The notes beneath the pieces were generated by a model. The model worked only from the letters and a program-made list of their open reading frames with translations. It searched no databases and was not told where the DNA came from. Below are positions 16,457-24,801 of a stretch of 36,613 nt of DNA, piece after piece (positions within the stretch are counted from its first letter, which is position 1; each line of letters opens with the position of its first letter). The position numbers were made by a program, and so were the translations under genes. Origin of the DNA: Alphaproteobacteria bacterium (GTDB lineage: Bacteria; Pseudomonadota; Alphaproteobacteria; Rickettsiales; Midichloriaceae). The stretch lies in assembly GCA_013288625.1 (NCBI GenBank), contig JABDBN010000011.1, positions 1 through 36,613 on the forward strand, given 5' to 3'.

Positions 16457-16933
16457 ATGACCGAAAAACTTACCGTTGCTATAAAAAAATTACCTCAACT
16501 AGCTGAACTTTCCCTGCCTTTTTACGCCACCATCGGCAGCGCAGGTATGGATTTAGTTGCGGCTATTGATCAGGATATCGTCCTAAAGCCACTTGAGCGC
16601 AAGCTTGTGCCTACAGGTATTAGCATTGCTTTGCCTAATGGATATGAAGCCCAAGTCAGGCCTAGATCAGGGCTGACAATTAAACATGGTATATCGGTTG
16701 CTAACACCCCAGGAACTATTGATTCAGACTATAGAGGTGAGATCTGTGTTATATTGATTAACCTGAGCAATGAAGATTTTACTATCACCAGAGGCATGCG
16801 TATCGCCCAGATGATTGTTGCGCAATATAGCCGGGTGAACTGGAATGTGGTTCCTGAACTTCCGGAATCAGAGCGTGCAGAAGGTGGCTTCGGATCAACC
16901 GGTCTTAACAGTAAAGCCGCAGCTAACAGCTGA
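16457..16933 (+). CDS. dut: Deoxyuridine 5'-triphosphate nucleotidohydrolase (dUTPase)
   Basis: Homotrimeric enzyme that hydrolyses dUTP to dUMP and PPi, keeping uracil out of DNA. All five motifs are present: AGMDLVA (29-35), PRSGL (69-73), [11 protein letters not shown] (86-96), RIAQM (115-119) and [10 protein letters not shown] (140-149). Length 158 aa is standard. Starts one base after the TlpA-like gene; its stop directly abuts that of the convergent SnoaL-like gene. Confidence 0.97.
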   Translation: MTEKLTVAIKKLPQLAELSLPFYATIGSAGMDLVAAIDQDIVLKPLERKLVPTGISIALPNGYEAQVRPRSGLTIKHGISVANTPGTIDSDYRGEICVILINLSNEDFTITRGMRIAQMIVAQYSRVNWNVVPELPESERAEGGFGSTGLNSKAAANS

Positions 16934-17329
16934 CTATTGATTGCTCATTACCTGAGCGACCAGAGCAGAGTCTAGGTATGCTCTCACTTCTACAATTCGA
17001 CCTTGGTTAAACTTAGTAATCCAACAATAGGTGTTGTTGAAATCGCCTCCTCCTTTGATATGCGATAATGCATGCATTTCAACAATGGCGAATGGTTCAC
17101 TTATCAATATGCTATCAACTTTTAAAACCACTCCTTCTTCTAGTACTTTAGCCAATCGATCAAAAGTAGCGGCAAAAAATTCAGATTTACTTTTATATAT
17201 ACCAGCTAAAGGGTGTGTTCCCATAACTGTCCACTTGACATCTTCAGCAACATTTTTAAAGAATTCCTTACTTTGGCCTTTTTCTAAAAAACCAAATATA
17301 CCATACACATATTCTTTAGTAAGTTGCAT
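16934..17329 (-). CDS. SnoaL/NTF2-like fold protein
   Basis: 131 aa with the pattern of the SnoaL-like (ketosteroid-isomerase-type) alpha+beta barrel: helix VYGIFGFLEKGQSKEFFKNV, then AEDVKWTVMGTHPLAGIYKSK, a helix FFAATFDRLAKVL, and strands ending FNQGRIVEVRAYLDSALV. The family includes isomerases, dehydratases and non-enzymatic binding proteins, so no activity can be assigned. No signal peptide. Convergent with dut. Confidence 0.75.
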   Translation of the reverse strand: MQLTKEYVYGIFGFLEKGQSKEFFKNVAEDVKWTVMGTHPLAGIYKSKSEFFAATFDRLAKVLEEGVVLKVDSILISEPFAIVEMHALSHIKGGGDFNNTYCWITKFNQGRIVEVRAYLDSALVAQVMSNQ

Positions 17330-17450
17330 AAGAAATAAAAAATGAAGTTGTTTATCATTAATGCAAATTTAGAATGGAGAAAATGTGCTGTCAATGTTTA
17401 TGGGCCATAGAAATGCCTCCTCTGCACATTCACTATCCAGAAGATTAATT

Positions 17451-17483
17451 AATAAAAAAAGGCAGCTTAAAGCTGCCTTTTTT
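17451..17483 (-). terminator. Terminator of the Ala-rich secreted protein gene
   Basis: Stem GGCAGCT (17461-17467)/AGCTGCC (17471-17477) with a three-base loop, flanked by seven A and six T, so it can work on both strands. It lies 19 bp after the stop codon of the minus-strand gene. Confidence 0.85.
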
Positions 17484-17501
17484 AAACGAAAAAGCTTTGA
17501 A

Positions 17502-17792
17502 TTACTTCTTGCTGCTTTCTTGTTTTGGTGTGCATGGCTTGCCATCTTTGGTTTTGCCATCTTTACCACAATCTTCAGTAGAAGTTTGGTCACCACCAGT
17601 TGCATCAGTTGCAGTTGCAGCAGCAGTTGTTTTACCTGCATCAGCAAGGTTAGCAGCTTTTGGTTGTTGAGCTGGTTGAGCAGCTTGTGCAGCTGGTTGG
17701 CTGGTTGCAGCAGCAGTAGAAGCTCCTGCAGCATATGCTGTAGATGCAGCTGTGATAGCCAAACCGACAATAATAGCTGATAATTTAGTCAT
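17502..17792 (-). CDS. Small Ala/Gln/Thr-rich secreted protein
   Basis: 96 aa. Signal peptide 1-21 (cleavage AYA|AG), then a low-complexity Ala/Gln/Pro/Thr region and a C-terminal Lys/Asp-rich part containing two Cys (DCGKDGKTKDGKPC) that could form a disulfide or bind metal. A good Shine-Dalgarno site (GGAG, eight bases upstream) and a strong terminator suggest a well-expressed small exported protein. It lies 22 bp after the intradiol-like gene and is probably co-transcribed with it. No family recognised. Confidence 0.75.
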   Translation of the reverse strand: MTKLSAIIVGLAITAASTAYAAGASTAAATSQPAAQAAQPAQQPKAANLADAGKTTAAATATDATGGDQTSTEDCGKDGKTKDGKPCTPKQESSKK

Positions 17793-17814
17793 AACTATTT
17801 ACTCCATTAATATT

Positions 17815-18459
17815 TTAGTACTTTAAGTATTTATTTTTCCCTTCAAGGGTAATATCAAACTGATATTTGATACTTTCTTGGTCATCATTGTTATAGATTT
17901 TTTCACCTTTTGCAACAAGTAAATCTCTCTTATTTGCGTCCACTTCATAATTTAAAATATGATCAAAGTCGTTATATGCTTGATTTTCAAAAAACATCAC
18001 TGTTTCTAAGGGCAAAAAATCCTTATGCAATATTCTAAAATTAATAAATGGGGCCCGGTCATTTAGTGCTCCAGGGAGTACTGTAAGGAAGCTGTAGCCG
18101 CCAAAATTATCCGTTATTGCTGTGCCGGTATTTATAAATTTTTTATCACGCTTACGGTGGTCCTCGGTGAAATCCTTCATAAGTCCCAGGCTATCGGCTT
18201 GCCATATTTGCACGATAGCACCGGCAACAGGCACGCATTTCCTGTCAGTTATCATGCCGGTAAGCAATATATAGTCGCCGCGAGCAAGCTCCACTCCTCC
18301 AGTGTGCCTGCGGAGGTTATTGCTTTTGCTGATAGTCGGCCAGCGTTTTAATTGCCAGATCGCTGGCGTAATCTCACACTGATCTTTCATAGACTGCTCC
18401 TCAGCATAAGCTGTGGGGGCAACTAGTAACATTAGCAATAATATGGAAATAGTTCTCAT
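17815..18459 (-). CDS. Secreted intradiol-dioxygenase-fold protein lacking the iron ligands
   Basis: 214 aa with a signal peptide (1-19, AYA|EE). The fold signature of protocatechuate 3,4-dioxygenase-type enzymes is clear: LTGMITDRKCVPVAGAIVQI, WQADSLG, GTAITDNFGGYSFLTVLPG. All four expected iron ligands are replaced. The Tyr after WQAxxxGx is M94, the Tyr in PGxYxxR is L132, and the HxH after RxP is F138-I-N140. It therefore should not be a ring-cleavage dioxygenase; a binding or structural role outside the cytoplasm is more likely. The following 22 bp lead into the Ala-rich secreted protein, so the pair may act together. Confidence 0.82.
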   Translation of the reverse strand: MRTISILLLMLLVAPTAYAEEQSMKDQCEITPAIWQLKRWPTISKSNNLRRHTGGVELARGDYILLTGMITDRKCVPVAGAIVQIWQADSLGLMKDFTEDHRKRDKKFINTGTAITDNFGGYSFLTVLPGALNDRAPFINFRILHKDFLPLETVMFFENQAYNDFDHILNYEVDANKRDLLVAKGEKIYNNDDQESIKYQFDITLEGKNKYLKY

Positions 18460-18503
18460 TAGGCCATCTCAATAACTTTTTTCATAAAACAATACTAAAA
18501 GCA

Positions 18504-18619
18504 TTTCGAGAATTGGCTAGGAATGCAAGCGGCGAGCATGAGGCGCGTATCCTTCATACGTAACGAATGCGAGACCCGAAGCAAGACGCCGCCAATTCTT
18601 GAAAGGCGAAGAGTAAAAT
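18504..18619. repeat. Interrupted palindromic repeat (element A)
   Basis: Arms TTTCGAGAATTGGC (18504-18517) and GCCAATTCTTGAAA (18591-18604) pair over 14 bp with one wobble. They enclose a hairpin CGTAT-CCTTC-ATACG (18546-18560). The last 39 bp (18581-18619) recur at 24709-24747 with 34 identities. One frame is open through the element (18523-18636, 37 codons, contains ASMRRVSF and TPPILERRRVK). It lies between the divergent intradiol-like and charged hypothetical genes. Probably a dispersed palindromic element of this genome. Confidence 0.75.
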
Positions 18620-18625
18620 TACATA

Positions 18626-18654
18626 TTGTCTTATAAATAATAACACCATACACT
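18626..18654 (+). promoter_or_regulatory. Possible promoter of the charged hypothetical gene
   Basis: TTGTCT (18626-18631), 17-bp spacer, TACACT (18649-18654), 29 bp before the ATG at 18684 and just outside element A. Match to consensus is moderate. Confidence 0.35.
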
Positions 18655-18683
18655 CGGATGATAAATATAAACTTTCATGCAAT

Positions 18684-19259
18684 ATGACAACGTTTGCACC
18701 TAGACACATTAGAGACGTTAAAGATTTAACTCCCGAAGAATTGCTACAGTTACTGGAAATCGCGCGCGTGCTTCGTATGGCTATGGAGCGGAATGATCAG
18801 GAGAAGCTTAAAGAACTTGAGCATAGCAGGCCTATGCTACTCATGCTTTTAGAATATCTAATTATCAATAGCGATAACCCTAATATTGATCAAGGCATGG
18901 TTTTGCTCTTAGAAAAGTTTTTAGGGATAAGTCTAAGCAAAAACAAGGATAAAGATAAAGACCTTGAAGAAGAGAGGGAAGAAGAGCTTTCCGAAGAAGA
19001 GAAAAAGCGCCGGATGCAACATATGATGTATGAAGTTTATAAAACTCTAAATCCTCACCAAATAGCTGGCGAAACTGCTATGCAGAATTTCATCGATAAT
19101 GTTAGAACTAGAGGGATAAAGGTTGCCATGCAGCATGAGGGTAAAGAATTCGCAAGTCAATTTAGGCCCGGGGATCTGAAAAATCTTGAATCGTATAAAC
19201 ACAGCTTTGTGAGCGCGTTGGCCAAGGAAGGCCATAAAGGTGGCGGAAAGGGAATATAA
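18684..19259 (+). CDS. Charged helical hypothetical protein
   Basis: 191 aa with no signal peptide. Residues about 14-90 are predicted helical with many Leu and Met. A strongly charged segment (about 92-115, KNKDKDKDLEEEREEELSEE then EKKRR) separates them from a C-terminal half that includes YEVYKTLNPHQIAGETAMQN and ends in Gly/Lys. No known domain recognised; coiled-coil character around the charged segment is likely. Stands alone and converges on lptF. Confidence 0.65.
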   Translation: MTTFAPRHIRDVKDLTPEELLQLLEIARVLRMAMERNDQEKLKELEHSRPMLLMLLEYLIINSDNPNIDQGMVLLLEKFLGISLSKNKDKDKDLEEEREEELSEEEKKRRMQHMMYEVYKTLNPHQIAGETAMQNFIDNVRTRGIKVAMQHEGKEFASQFRPGDLKNLESYKHSFVSALAKEGHKGGGKGI

Positions 19260-19264
19260 TATTT

Positions 19265-20353
19265 CTACAAATGCTGGCTGCGTGTATCCCAGTTGAGAAG
19301 CTTGATCCCGGTAATCAGGGCGGCTAAGATATTGCCGTACATGAATATGACCATCCAGATATGCTTAGTGGCCAGGCTGTTAAAAACTAATGAAAGGACG
19401 ATAAACAATGTGCCTATACCACCAGCCAGGCCCACCTTTTTCCAGGCGAATCTGCGGTTAAACTGACCCACCAAAACCGCGGCACCGGCAAGGAGCGGTA
19501 ACAAAGCCGTGTATAGTGGCCAGATAAGTCGTTGATTGCCGTTTACGACATTAAATCTGGTATCTTTATCGTTGATATTAAAACTAGTAAATAGCTGATG
19601 AATATATAATTCATTTGATTCTAACTGGCGGTTTATTTGCGAAGGCTCATACTTGGCCATACTAAATTTATAGGAATTAAAAGTGACTATCGATATATTG
19701 CCGGTTTTAACATTCTTCTCCTGGTGTGAACCGTTATAAAGCACAAATTCCGGACCGGTATCAGTGCGGATAATATATCCAGATTCAGCAATTATGGTCA
19801 CGGGCTTAAGGTTATCAAACATATTGTGTATGAAAATCCCTTTAAAATAATTGTCGCCTGCCTTCTCAGCTATATATAAGGTAATATTATTTGATTGAGT
19901 ATTGAATACCCCTTCTTCCAAAAGCAAGGTTGCAAATTGGTTTTTATAATATTCCTTCGAGTCTTTAAAATCCCTATAGCTCTTGGGTAAAAAATAAAAG
20001 GAAATAGAATAATGAATAAGACAAATAAGAAGTGAGTAGATAATTACAGGCTTGAGGATCTGCCAGTTATCTAAGCCGGCATTGCGCAAAATAATGATTT
20101 CACGCTCATGGTATAAATGATAGAGCAGCGCAATTGCAGCAATAAACAGTGAGACTGGAATTACTACATAAGTCATTGGTATGAGTAACTGTATTGTGAT
20201 TTTAGCAAAGGAGAATAATGATAGTCCTCGCGCAGTAATCAGCTCAACAAACCGTAGAGCTTGAGTTAGCCAAACCATAACTATTGAAACAGTAAATATA
20301 GTAAAAAAGTACCTGGAGAGCTGCCGATAAATATACTTGTTATAAGTAGCCAT
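19265..20353 (-). CDS. lptF: LPS export permease LptF (YjgP/YjgQ family)
   Basis: Inner-membrane permease that with LptG and LptB extracts LPS. 362 aa with N-terminal membrane helices (about 14-32, 53-78, 104-124), a periplasmic beta-jellyroll of about 165-265 (ITLYIAEKAGDNYFKGIFIH and later GPEFVLYNGSHQE), and three C-terminal helices. The VWLTQALRFVELITARGLSL stretch is the LptF-type variant, distinguishing it from LptG. Starts 11 bp after nuoG; no lptG here. Confidence 0.9.
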   Translation of the reverse strand: MATYNKYIYRQLSRYFFTIFTVSIVMVWLTQALRFVELITARGLSLFSFAKITIQLLIPMTYVVIPVSLFIAAIALLYHLYHEREIIILRNAGLDNWQILKPVIIYSLLICLIHYSISFYFLPKSYRDFKDSKEYYKNQFATLLLEEGVFNTQSNNITLYIAEKAGDNYFKGIFIHNMFDNLKPVTIIAESGYIIRTDTGPEFVLYNGSHQEKNVKTGNISIVTFNSYKFSMAKYEPSQINRQLESNELYIHQLFTSFNINDKDTRFNVVNGNQRLIWPLYTALLPLLAGAAVLVGQFNRRFAWKKVGLAGGIGTLFIVLSLVFNSLATKHIWMVIFMYGNILAALITGIKLLNWDTRSQHL

Positions 20354-20364
20354 ATATCAAAGCT

Positions 20365-22413
20365 CTATGCAGCCTGTTTTCTCTGATCAGCAATTGACTT
20401 GCTACATTCGGCCATCGTTCGTGAACTGCGGGAGATCGAGTCGGTCATATAAAAATTCTGTATAGGGTTATGATAGAAATCTGAAGTAAAATCTTTCATT
20501 TTGCCTAACTCTTTTGGGAATGTTTCCGCTCTTGTAACATCCATTTTGGCGAACACGCTATTAACTTTTGCCATTTGCTTGCGGACTTCTGCGTGTGAAC
20601 TATAACCTAAGTTATTTCCTGTAGCCTGCGCTAGTTCACAAATAATCTTCCAGTCTTCCCGAGCTTCATTCGGCGGGAATACGGCTCTTTCAGTTTGCTG
20701 GACACGCCCTTCAAGGTTGACATAGGTTGCAGATTTCTCCGTATAAGCTGCAGCAGGTAGGATAACATTGGCTCTATAAGCTGATTTATCTCCATGATGT
20801 CCGATATATACGACAAAAGTATTGGGGCTTAGGTTGCTGAGATCTATTTCATCTGCTCCCATAAGAAAGAGAATCTTCATATCAGCAGCAAGCATGGAAC
20901 TTGTATTGAGGCCATCTTGATCGGGAATAAATCCTATATCGAGTCCGCCAACCCTGGAAGCTGAACGTTGAAGAATGTTAAACCCATTCCAGGTTTCTGT
21001 TACAAAACCAAATTTTAACGCTAGTTTTTTGGCGTAGTAAATAGTGGCTTCGCAATCATCTCGGGCTGTCACGCCGGAGCCAATAATCAGCATAGGTTTT
21101 TTGTATTGCTTCAGAGTTTCACAATAAGGGTTAAGCCCTTCAGCAATTTGTTTTAGCAGCCAGGGATTTTCACCCAAATGCTTGTAATCATAGTTGAGAT
21201 CAATCTTTTCGCCTATGAGTGCTACCTTCATTTTTGATTGCAGCTGCGCCTTGCGGATGCGGGTATTCAGTATTGCCGCTTCATGCCTTGGGTTGCAACC
21301 GATCAAAAGCGTGAAATCTGCCTGCTCAATTCCGGAAATAGTGGTGTTGAAGATATAAAGCGCGCGCTCGGCATTATCGAGCTGGCTTCCATCTTGCCTA
21401 CAGTCATAATTTTTGGAGCCAATTTTCTGAAGGTATTGTTTCATAACCAGCATGGTTTCAACATCTGTAAGGTCGCCTGCAATTGCCCCTATTTTAGTTG
21501 AATCAGCGGCTTTGATTTTTTCAGCTAGTAACTTATAAGCATCTTCCCAGGAGCTTTCCTTCAGTTTGCCCTGCTCATCACATACCATAGGAACATCAAG
21601 TCTTTGATATTTAAGGCCATCATATGCAAATCTGGTTTTGTCCGATATCCACTCCTCATTGATTTCTTCATTCAACCTTGGAAGTATTCGCATGACTTCA
21701 TTGCCTCTCGTATCGACTCTGATGTTAGATCCCACTGCATCAAGCACATCTATCGATTCAGTTTTTGCCAGCTCCCAGCTTCGCGCCTTGAAAGCATATG
21801 GCTTTGAAGTTAAAGCACCTACAGGGCACAAGTCGATAATATTACCGGAGAGTTCGGAGGTGATGGATTTTTCAATATAGGTGCTAATTTCCATATCTTC
21901 ACCCCGGTTCACAGCACCGAGCTCATCAGTGCCAGCTACGTCCTCGATAAAACGAACGCAGCGGGTGCAATGGATACACCTGGTCATAAAGGTATTGATC
22001 AACGGGCCCATGTACTTGTCTTTAACTGCGCGCTTCTCTTCTTTATAACGGCTGGTGGCGAGCCCATAGGTCATGGCCTGATCCTGAAGATCACATTCTC
22101 CTCCCTGATCGCAGATGGGACAATCAAGTGGGTGGTTCATAAGGAGGAATTCCATCACCCCTTCACGCATTTTCTTTACCGCTGGGGTGTCAGTATGGAT
22201 TACCATTCCTTCTGCTGCTGGCTGGGCACAGCTGGCCACAGGCTTAGGCATCTTTTCTACCTGCACTATGCACATGCGGCAATTACCTGCAATAGCTAAG
22301 CGCTCATGGTAACAAAATCTGGGGATCTCAGCGCCGGCTTGTTCGCAGGCTTGCAGGACTGTCATCCCTGGCTGAATTTCAATTTTTTTCCCATTAACTG
22401 TAACGGAAGCCAT
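20365..22413 (-). CDS. nuoG: NADH-quinone oxidoreductase subunit G
   Basis: Large Fe-S subunit of respiratory complex I. The N-terminal [2Fe-2S] ligands are C34, C45, C48 and C62. The His-Cys cluster is H94, C98, C101 and C107 in HPLDCPICDQGGEC, and the [4Fe-4S] cluster starts C146xxC149xxC152 with the later DLCPVGALTSKP. The rest is the molybdopterin-oxidoreductase-like domain without cofactor. 682 aa is typical for alphaproteobacteria. It is unusually separated from other nuo genes: downstream is lptF (11 bp) and upstream a divergent transporter. Confidence 0.96.
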   Translation of the reverse strand: MASVTVNGKKIEIQPGMTVLQACEQAGAEIPRFCYHERLAIAGNCRMCIVQVEKMPKPVASCAQPAAEGMVIHTDTPAVKKMREGVMEFLLMNHPLDCPICDQGGECDLQDQAMTYGLATSRYKEEKRAVKDKYMGPLINTFMTRCIHCTRCVRFIEDVAGTDELGAVNRGEDMEISTYIEKSITSELSGNIIDLCPVGALTSKPYAFKARSWELAKTESIDVLDAVGSNIRVDTRGNEVMRILPRLNEEINEEWISDKTRFAYDGLKYQRLDVPMVCDEQGKLKESSWEDAYKLLAEKIKAADSTKIGAIAGDLTDVETMLVMKQYLQKIGSKNYDCRQDGSQLDNAERALYIFNTTISGIEQADFTLLIGCNPRHEAAILNTRIRKAQLQSKMKVALIGEKIDLNYDYKHLGENPWLLKQIAEGLNPYCETLKQYKKPMLIIGSGVTARDDCEATIYYAKKLALKFGFVTETWNGFNILQRSASRVGGLDIGFIPDQDGLNTSSMLAADMKILFLMGADEIDLSNLSPNTFVVYIGHHGDKSAYRANVILPAAAYTEKSATYVNLEGRVQQTERAVFPPNEAREDWKIICELAQATGNNLGYSSHAEVRKQMAKVNSVFAKMDVTRAETFPKELGKMKDFTSDFYHNPIQNFYMTDSISRSSRTMAECSKSIADQRKQAA

Positions 22414-22532
22414 AGCACCACTAATAATTTATCTCCCCTTTTTTATAACACACGCCCAGTGGTTCTTCCAGTAAATATTGCCAAGAGCATAGGTCATGCT
22501 ATTATTGCAGAGATTCATAGCAGTGTTTGATA

Positions 22533-23471
22533 ATGACTCCAGACTTTCATGCAATATTTACCGGGCTTTGTTATAAAATTGCTCCGTTATACATCTTAAT
22601 TTTTCTCGGAATCCTTGCCGGCAAGTTCCTTAAAGTAGATCGGAAATCAATAGCAGCTTTATTGTTCTACATCATTGTTCCCATAGTATTTTTTGATTTT
22701 GCCCTTCACACCAAAATCCATACCTCATATCTCTTGCTCCCAATAATCTTCTATATAATGAGCATTACTTTGAGCCTTATCTACCTCAATATCAGCAAAC
22801 AGGTGTGGAGAGAAGGCGCGCGGCCTAATGTTATTGGCTTTGCTGCGGGTACTGGCAACACTGGTTATTTTGGCCTGCCAGTAGCCCTGATGCTTTTTGA
22901 CGCTCAGACAGTCGGTATATATATGCTCATGAACCTTGGTTTTTCTTTGTTTGATTACACCTTTGGGGCTTATGTTATGGCGCGTGGAAAGTATACTTCT
23001 CGGGAGGCTATCATTCAAGTCTCAAAGCTGCCGATGATCTATGCCTTCATCCTTGGACTTTTTCTTAATTATCTATTCGGCATTGAGCTGCCGTGTGAAT
23101 TGCGTGATGTTACAGATAAAATGCGCAGTGCCTATGTAGTGTTGGGCATGATGATTATTGGGCTGGGTATCGCCTCAGTTCATACCTTCAGCTTGGATCT
23201 AAAGTTTCTCTCTATATTGCTTTCAGCCAAATTTATTGCAGCGCCGATTGTGGTCATGCTGATTATATGGATTGATAAATCCGCTTTCCATCTATTTGAT
23301 CCCGAGATACATAAGGCGATGCTGCTTATGTCTTTTGTGCCTCCCGCGGCCAATACAGTGATATTCGCCACCCTTCACAATTCGCATCCGGAGGATGCTG
23401 CAACTGCAGTACTTATTGGAACCATTATAGCACTGATTTATTTACCCGCCGCGGTGGCTATATTTTTTTAA
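22533..23471 (+). CDS. AEC-family (auxin efflux carrier-like) transporter
   Basis: 312 aa with about ten hydrophobic membrane helices in the 5+5 arrangement of the AEC/BART superfamily. Family features include an N-terminal LIFLGILAGKFLKVD, the N-rich GTGNTGYFGLPVAL, and the second-half SFVPPAANTVIFATLHN. AEC proteins move small organic anions such as malate or malonate; the substrate here cannot be told. The ATG at 22533 was preferred to a TTG two codons upstream; the Shine-Dalgarno site is weak either way. Overlaps the end of the convergent FeoC-like gene by four bases. Confidence 0.88.
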   Translation: MTPDFHAIFTGLCYKIAPLYILIFLGILAGKFLKVDRKSIAALLFYIIVPIVFFDFALHTKIHTSYLLLPIIFYIMSITLSLIYLNISKQVWREGARPNVIGFAAGTGNTGYFGLPVALMLFDAQTVGIYMLMNLGFSLFDYTFGAYVMARGKYTSREAIIQVSKLPMIYAFILGLFLNYLFGIELPCELRDVTDKMRSAYVVLGMMIIGLGIASVHTFSLDLKFLSILLSAKFIAAPIVVMLIIWIDKSAFHLFDPEIHKAMLLMSFVPPAANTVIFATLHNSHPEDAATAVLIGTIIALIYLPAAVAIFF

Positions 23472-23698
23472 TTATTCCAGGTGTAGAGCTCAAGCCCTAA
23501 TATAACACAAGAGGAACAACTGCACGCCCCGCTGCTGCAGTTGTTTTCCGGCATGTAACGTGAAAGATTGTCTTTATCCATCCAACGTTCTAGCATCACC
23601 CGTAAGTGATCGCAATCGATGTGAAACTTATTTGACAGCTCGATAATGCTGCTTCGTGGGTTTTGCTTTATGTATTCCTTGATTGCTAGCAACAACAT
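23468..23698 (-). CDS. FeoC-like small winged-helix protein with Cys cluster
   Basis: 76 aa. The N-terminal 50 residues form a winged helix typical of FeoC (LLAIKEYIKQNPRSSIIELS and FHIDCDHLRVMLERWMDKD). They are followed by C54-x4-C59-x-C61-x2-C64, the kind of cysteine wing reported to bind an Fe-S cluster in FeoC. FeoC assists the FeoB ferrous-iron transporter, but no feoA or feoB is here. It may be an orphan regulator or sensor. Its end overlaps the AEC transporter gene. Confidence 0.7.
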   Translation of the reverse strand: MLLLAIKEYIKQNPRSSIIELSNKFHIDCDHLRVMLERWMDKDNLSRYMPENNCSSGACSCSSCVILGLELYTWNN

Positions 23699-23800
23699 AG
23701 ATGTAATCTATTCCAATTATGTTATCATTCTACACCCGAGCGCAGAGTTTGTTAATAAGTTTTTAGACCGGCATCTAACTAATACCTTTCCACCTAGCTT

Positions 23801-24577
23801 CTATTCCTGAGTTGTGGCGTCAATTGGTGAGAAGCCAGGTAAAAGCACAATCCTTGAACAATCCACTTCCGACTGGTCATATATAGGTACAGAATGTATA
23901 GCCCCACCATTAGTTTCCGTTTTTATAGCAAAATCGCTTGGCATTCCTCCAATTGTAAATGCAGCTATATGCAACTCTGGCGTAGAAACTACGCCACTGC
24001 TTATAGGTGGCGTTTCACCTAATATCTTTTTATTCTCATCAGATGAGTAGTTATGGTTGTAATGGGGTTGATCATTCGTAAAAACAGTACCCTTTCCTTT
24101 TAAAGCAAGCGACAATCTGATATGACTATCAGGGCTAGTATCTCTATGAAAATGATAAGAACTATGATAATCACTGCCATAGTTGTTTTGAAACTTCGGT
24201 GAAGGAAAAATATTAGTGAAAGATCCACATTCAGAGAGTTGATCCTCGAGTCTCTTTACAATGCTTATCATTAAGTTGATGGTTTTGATTGCATCGTCGC
24301 ATGCGCTTCCGCTTTTATAGCCACATACTCCTTGTTTTTCTGGATCAAAACTCGCGTCTTTTTCAATGCGTCCATTGTCTCTATCATTCAGGTAATTTGT
24401 GAATTTACTATTAAATTTTTTGATTATGTCTTTGTGTATTGTAGCTTCTCTCATTAAGTTATGTTCCTCAGCTGAAAGAAAAGGAGCAAAAGCAAACTTG
24501 TTCTCAGGGCTTAAGCTTTTAATTGCTGCACACAGGTTCGCATGGATTTTGTTATCGTATTTTGCGTCAATAGTCAT
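23801..24577 (-). CDS. Hypothetical protein with possible 2-oxoglutarate/Fe(II)-type cupin fold
   Basis: 258 aa, no signal peptide. Residues 142-170 (HFHRDTSPDSHIRLSLALKG then KGTVFTND) and 226-248 (AIHSVPIYDQ to SRIVLLPGF) resemble the strand pair of DUF1826-like or 2-oxoglutarate dioxygenase folds. Together they give a candidate HxD (H144, D146), a distal H228 and an Arg (R242). The N-terminal 130 residues are helical with four Cys and match nothing I know. The assignment is tentative and rests on this motif spacing. Upstream GAAGAG could serve as ribosome site. Isolated gene between the FeoC-like gene and the divergent pentapeptide gene. Confidence 0.55.
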   Translation of the reverse strand: MTIDAKYDNKIHANLCAAIKSLSPENKFAFAPFLSAEEHNLMREATIHKDIIKKFNSKFTNYLNDRDNGRIEKDASFDPEKQGVCGYKSGSACDDAIKTINLMISIVKRLEDQLSECGSFTNIFPSPKFQNNYGSDYHSSYHFHRDTSPDSHIRLSLALKGKGTVFTNDQPHYNHNYSSDENKKILGETPPISSGVVSTPELHIAAFTIGGMPSDFAIKTETNGGAIHSVPIYDQSEVDCSRIVLLPGFSPIDATTQE

Positions 24578-24708
24578 ATCGCATCTCTTCTAGTCATATT
24601 TATAAATCCAGTATAGCACCTATATGTTAAGTAAATATTACAAATCAATAGATTTTCTTAAGTATTATTGCTAATTACTTTATTTTTGATTTATTGGAGG
24701 TGCCCGCA

Positions 24709-24747
24709 GCATGACGCCCCCAATTCAAGAAAGGTGAAGAGTAAAAT
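24709..24747. repeat. Truncated copy of element A
   Basis: 39 bp identical at 34 positions to 18581-18619, in the same orientation. Only the right-hand end is present; neither the left arm nor the central hairpin is found. It lies in the 224-bp gap before the pentapeptide gene, in which I see nothing else beyond an AT-rich presumed promoter. Confidence 0.7.
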
Positions 24748-24801
24748 GCTTGCAAATTCTTATGGTTGCTTTAGTACTTATATATATAAGTGTGGAGAAC
24801 T

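Noticed and set aside
17369..17780. Leu-rich minus-strand and Ser/Cys-rich plus-strand frames
   Set aside because: They are shadows of the GCx-rich codons of the Ala-rich secreted protein gene, which has the signal peptide, ribosome site and terminator.
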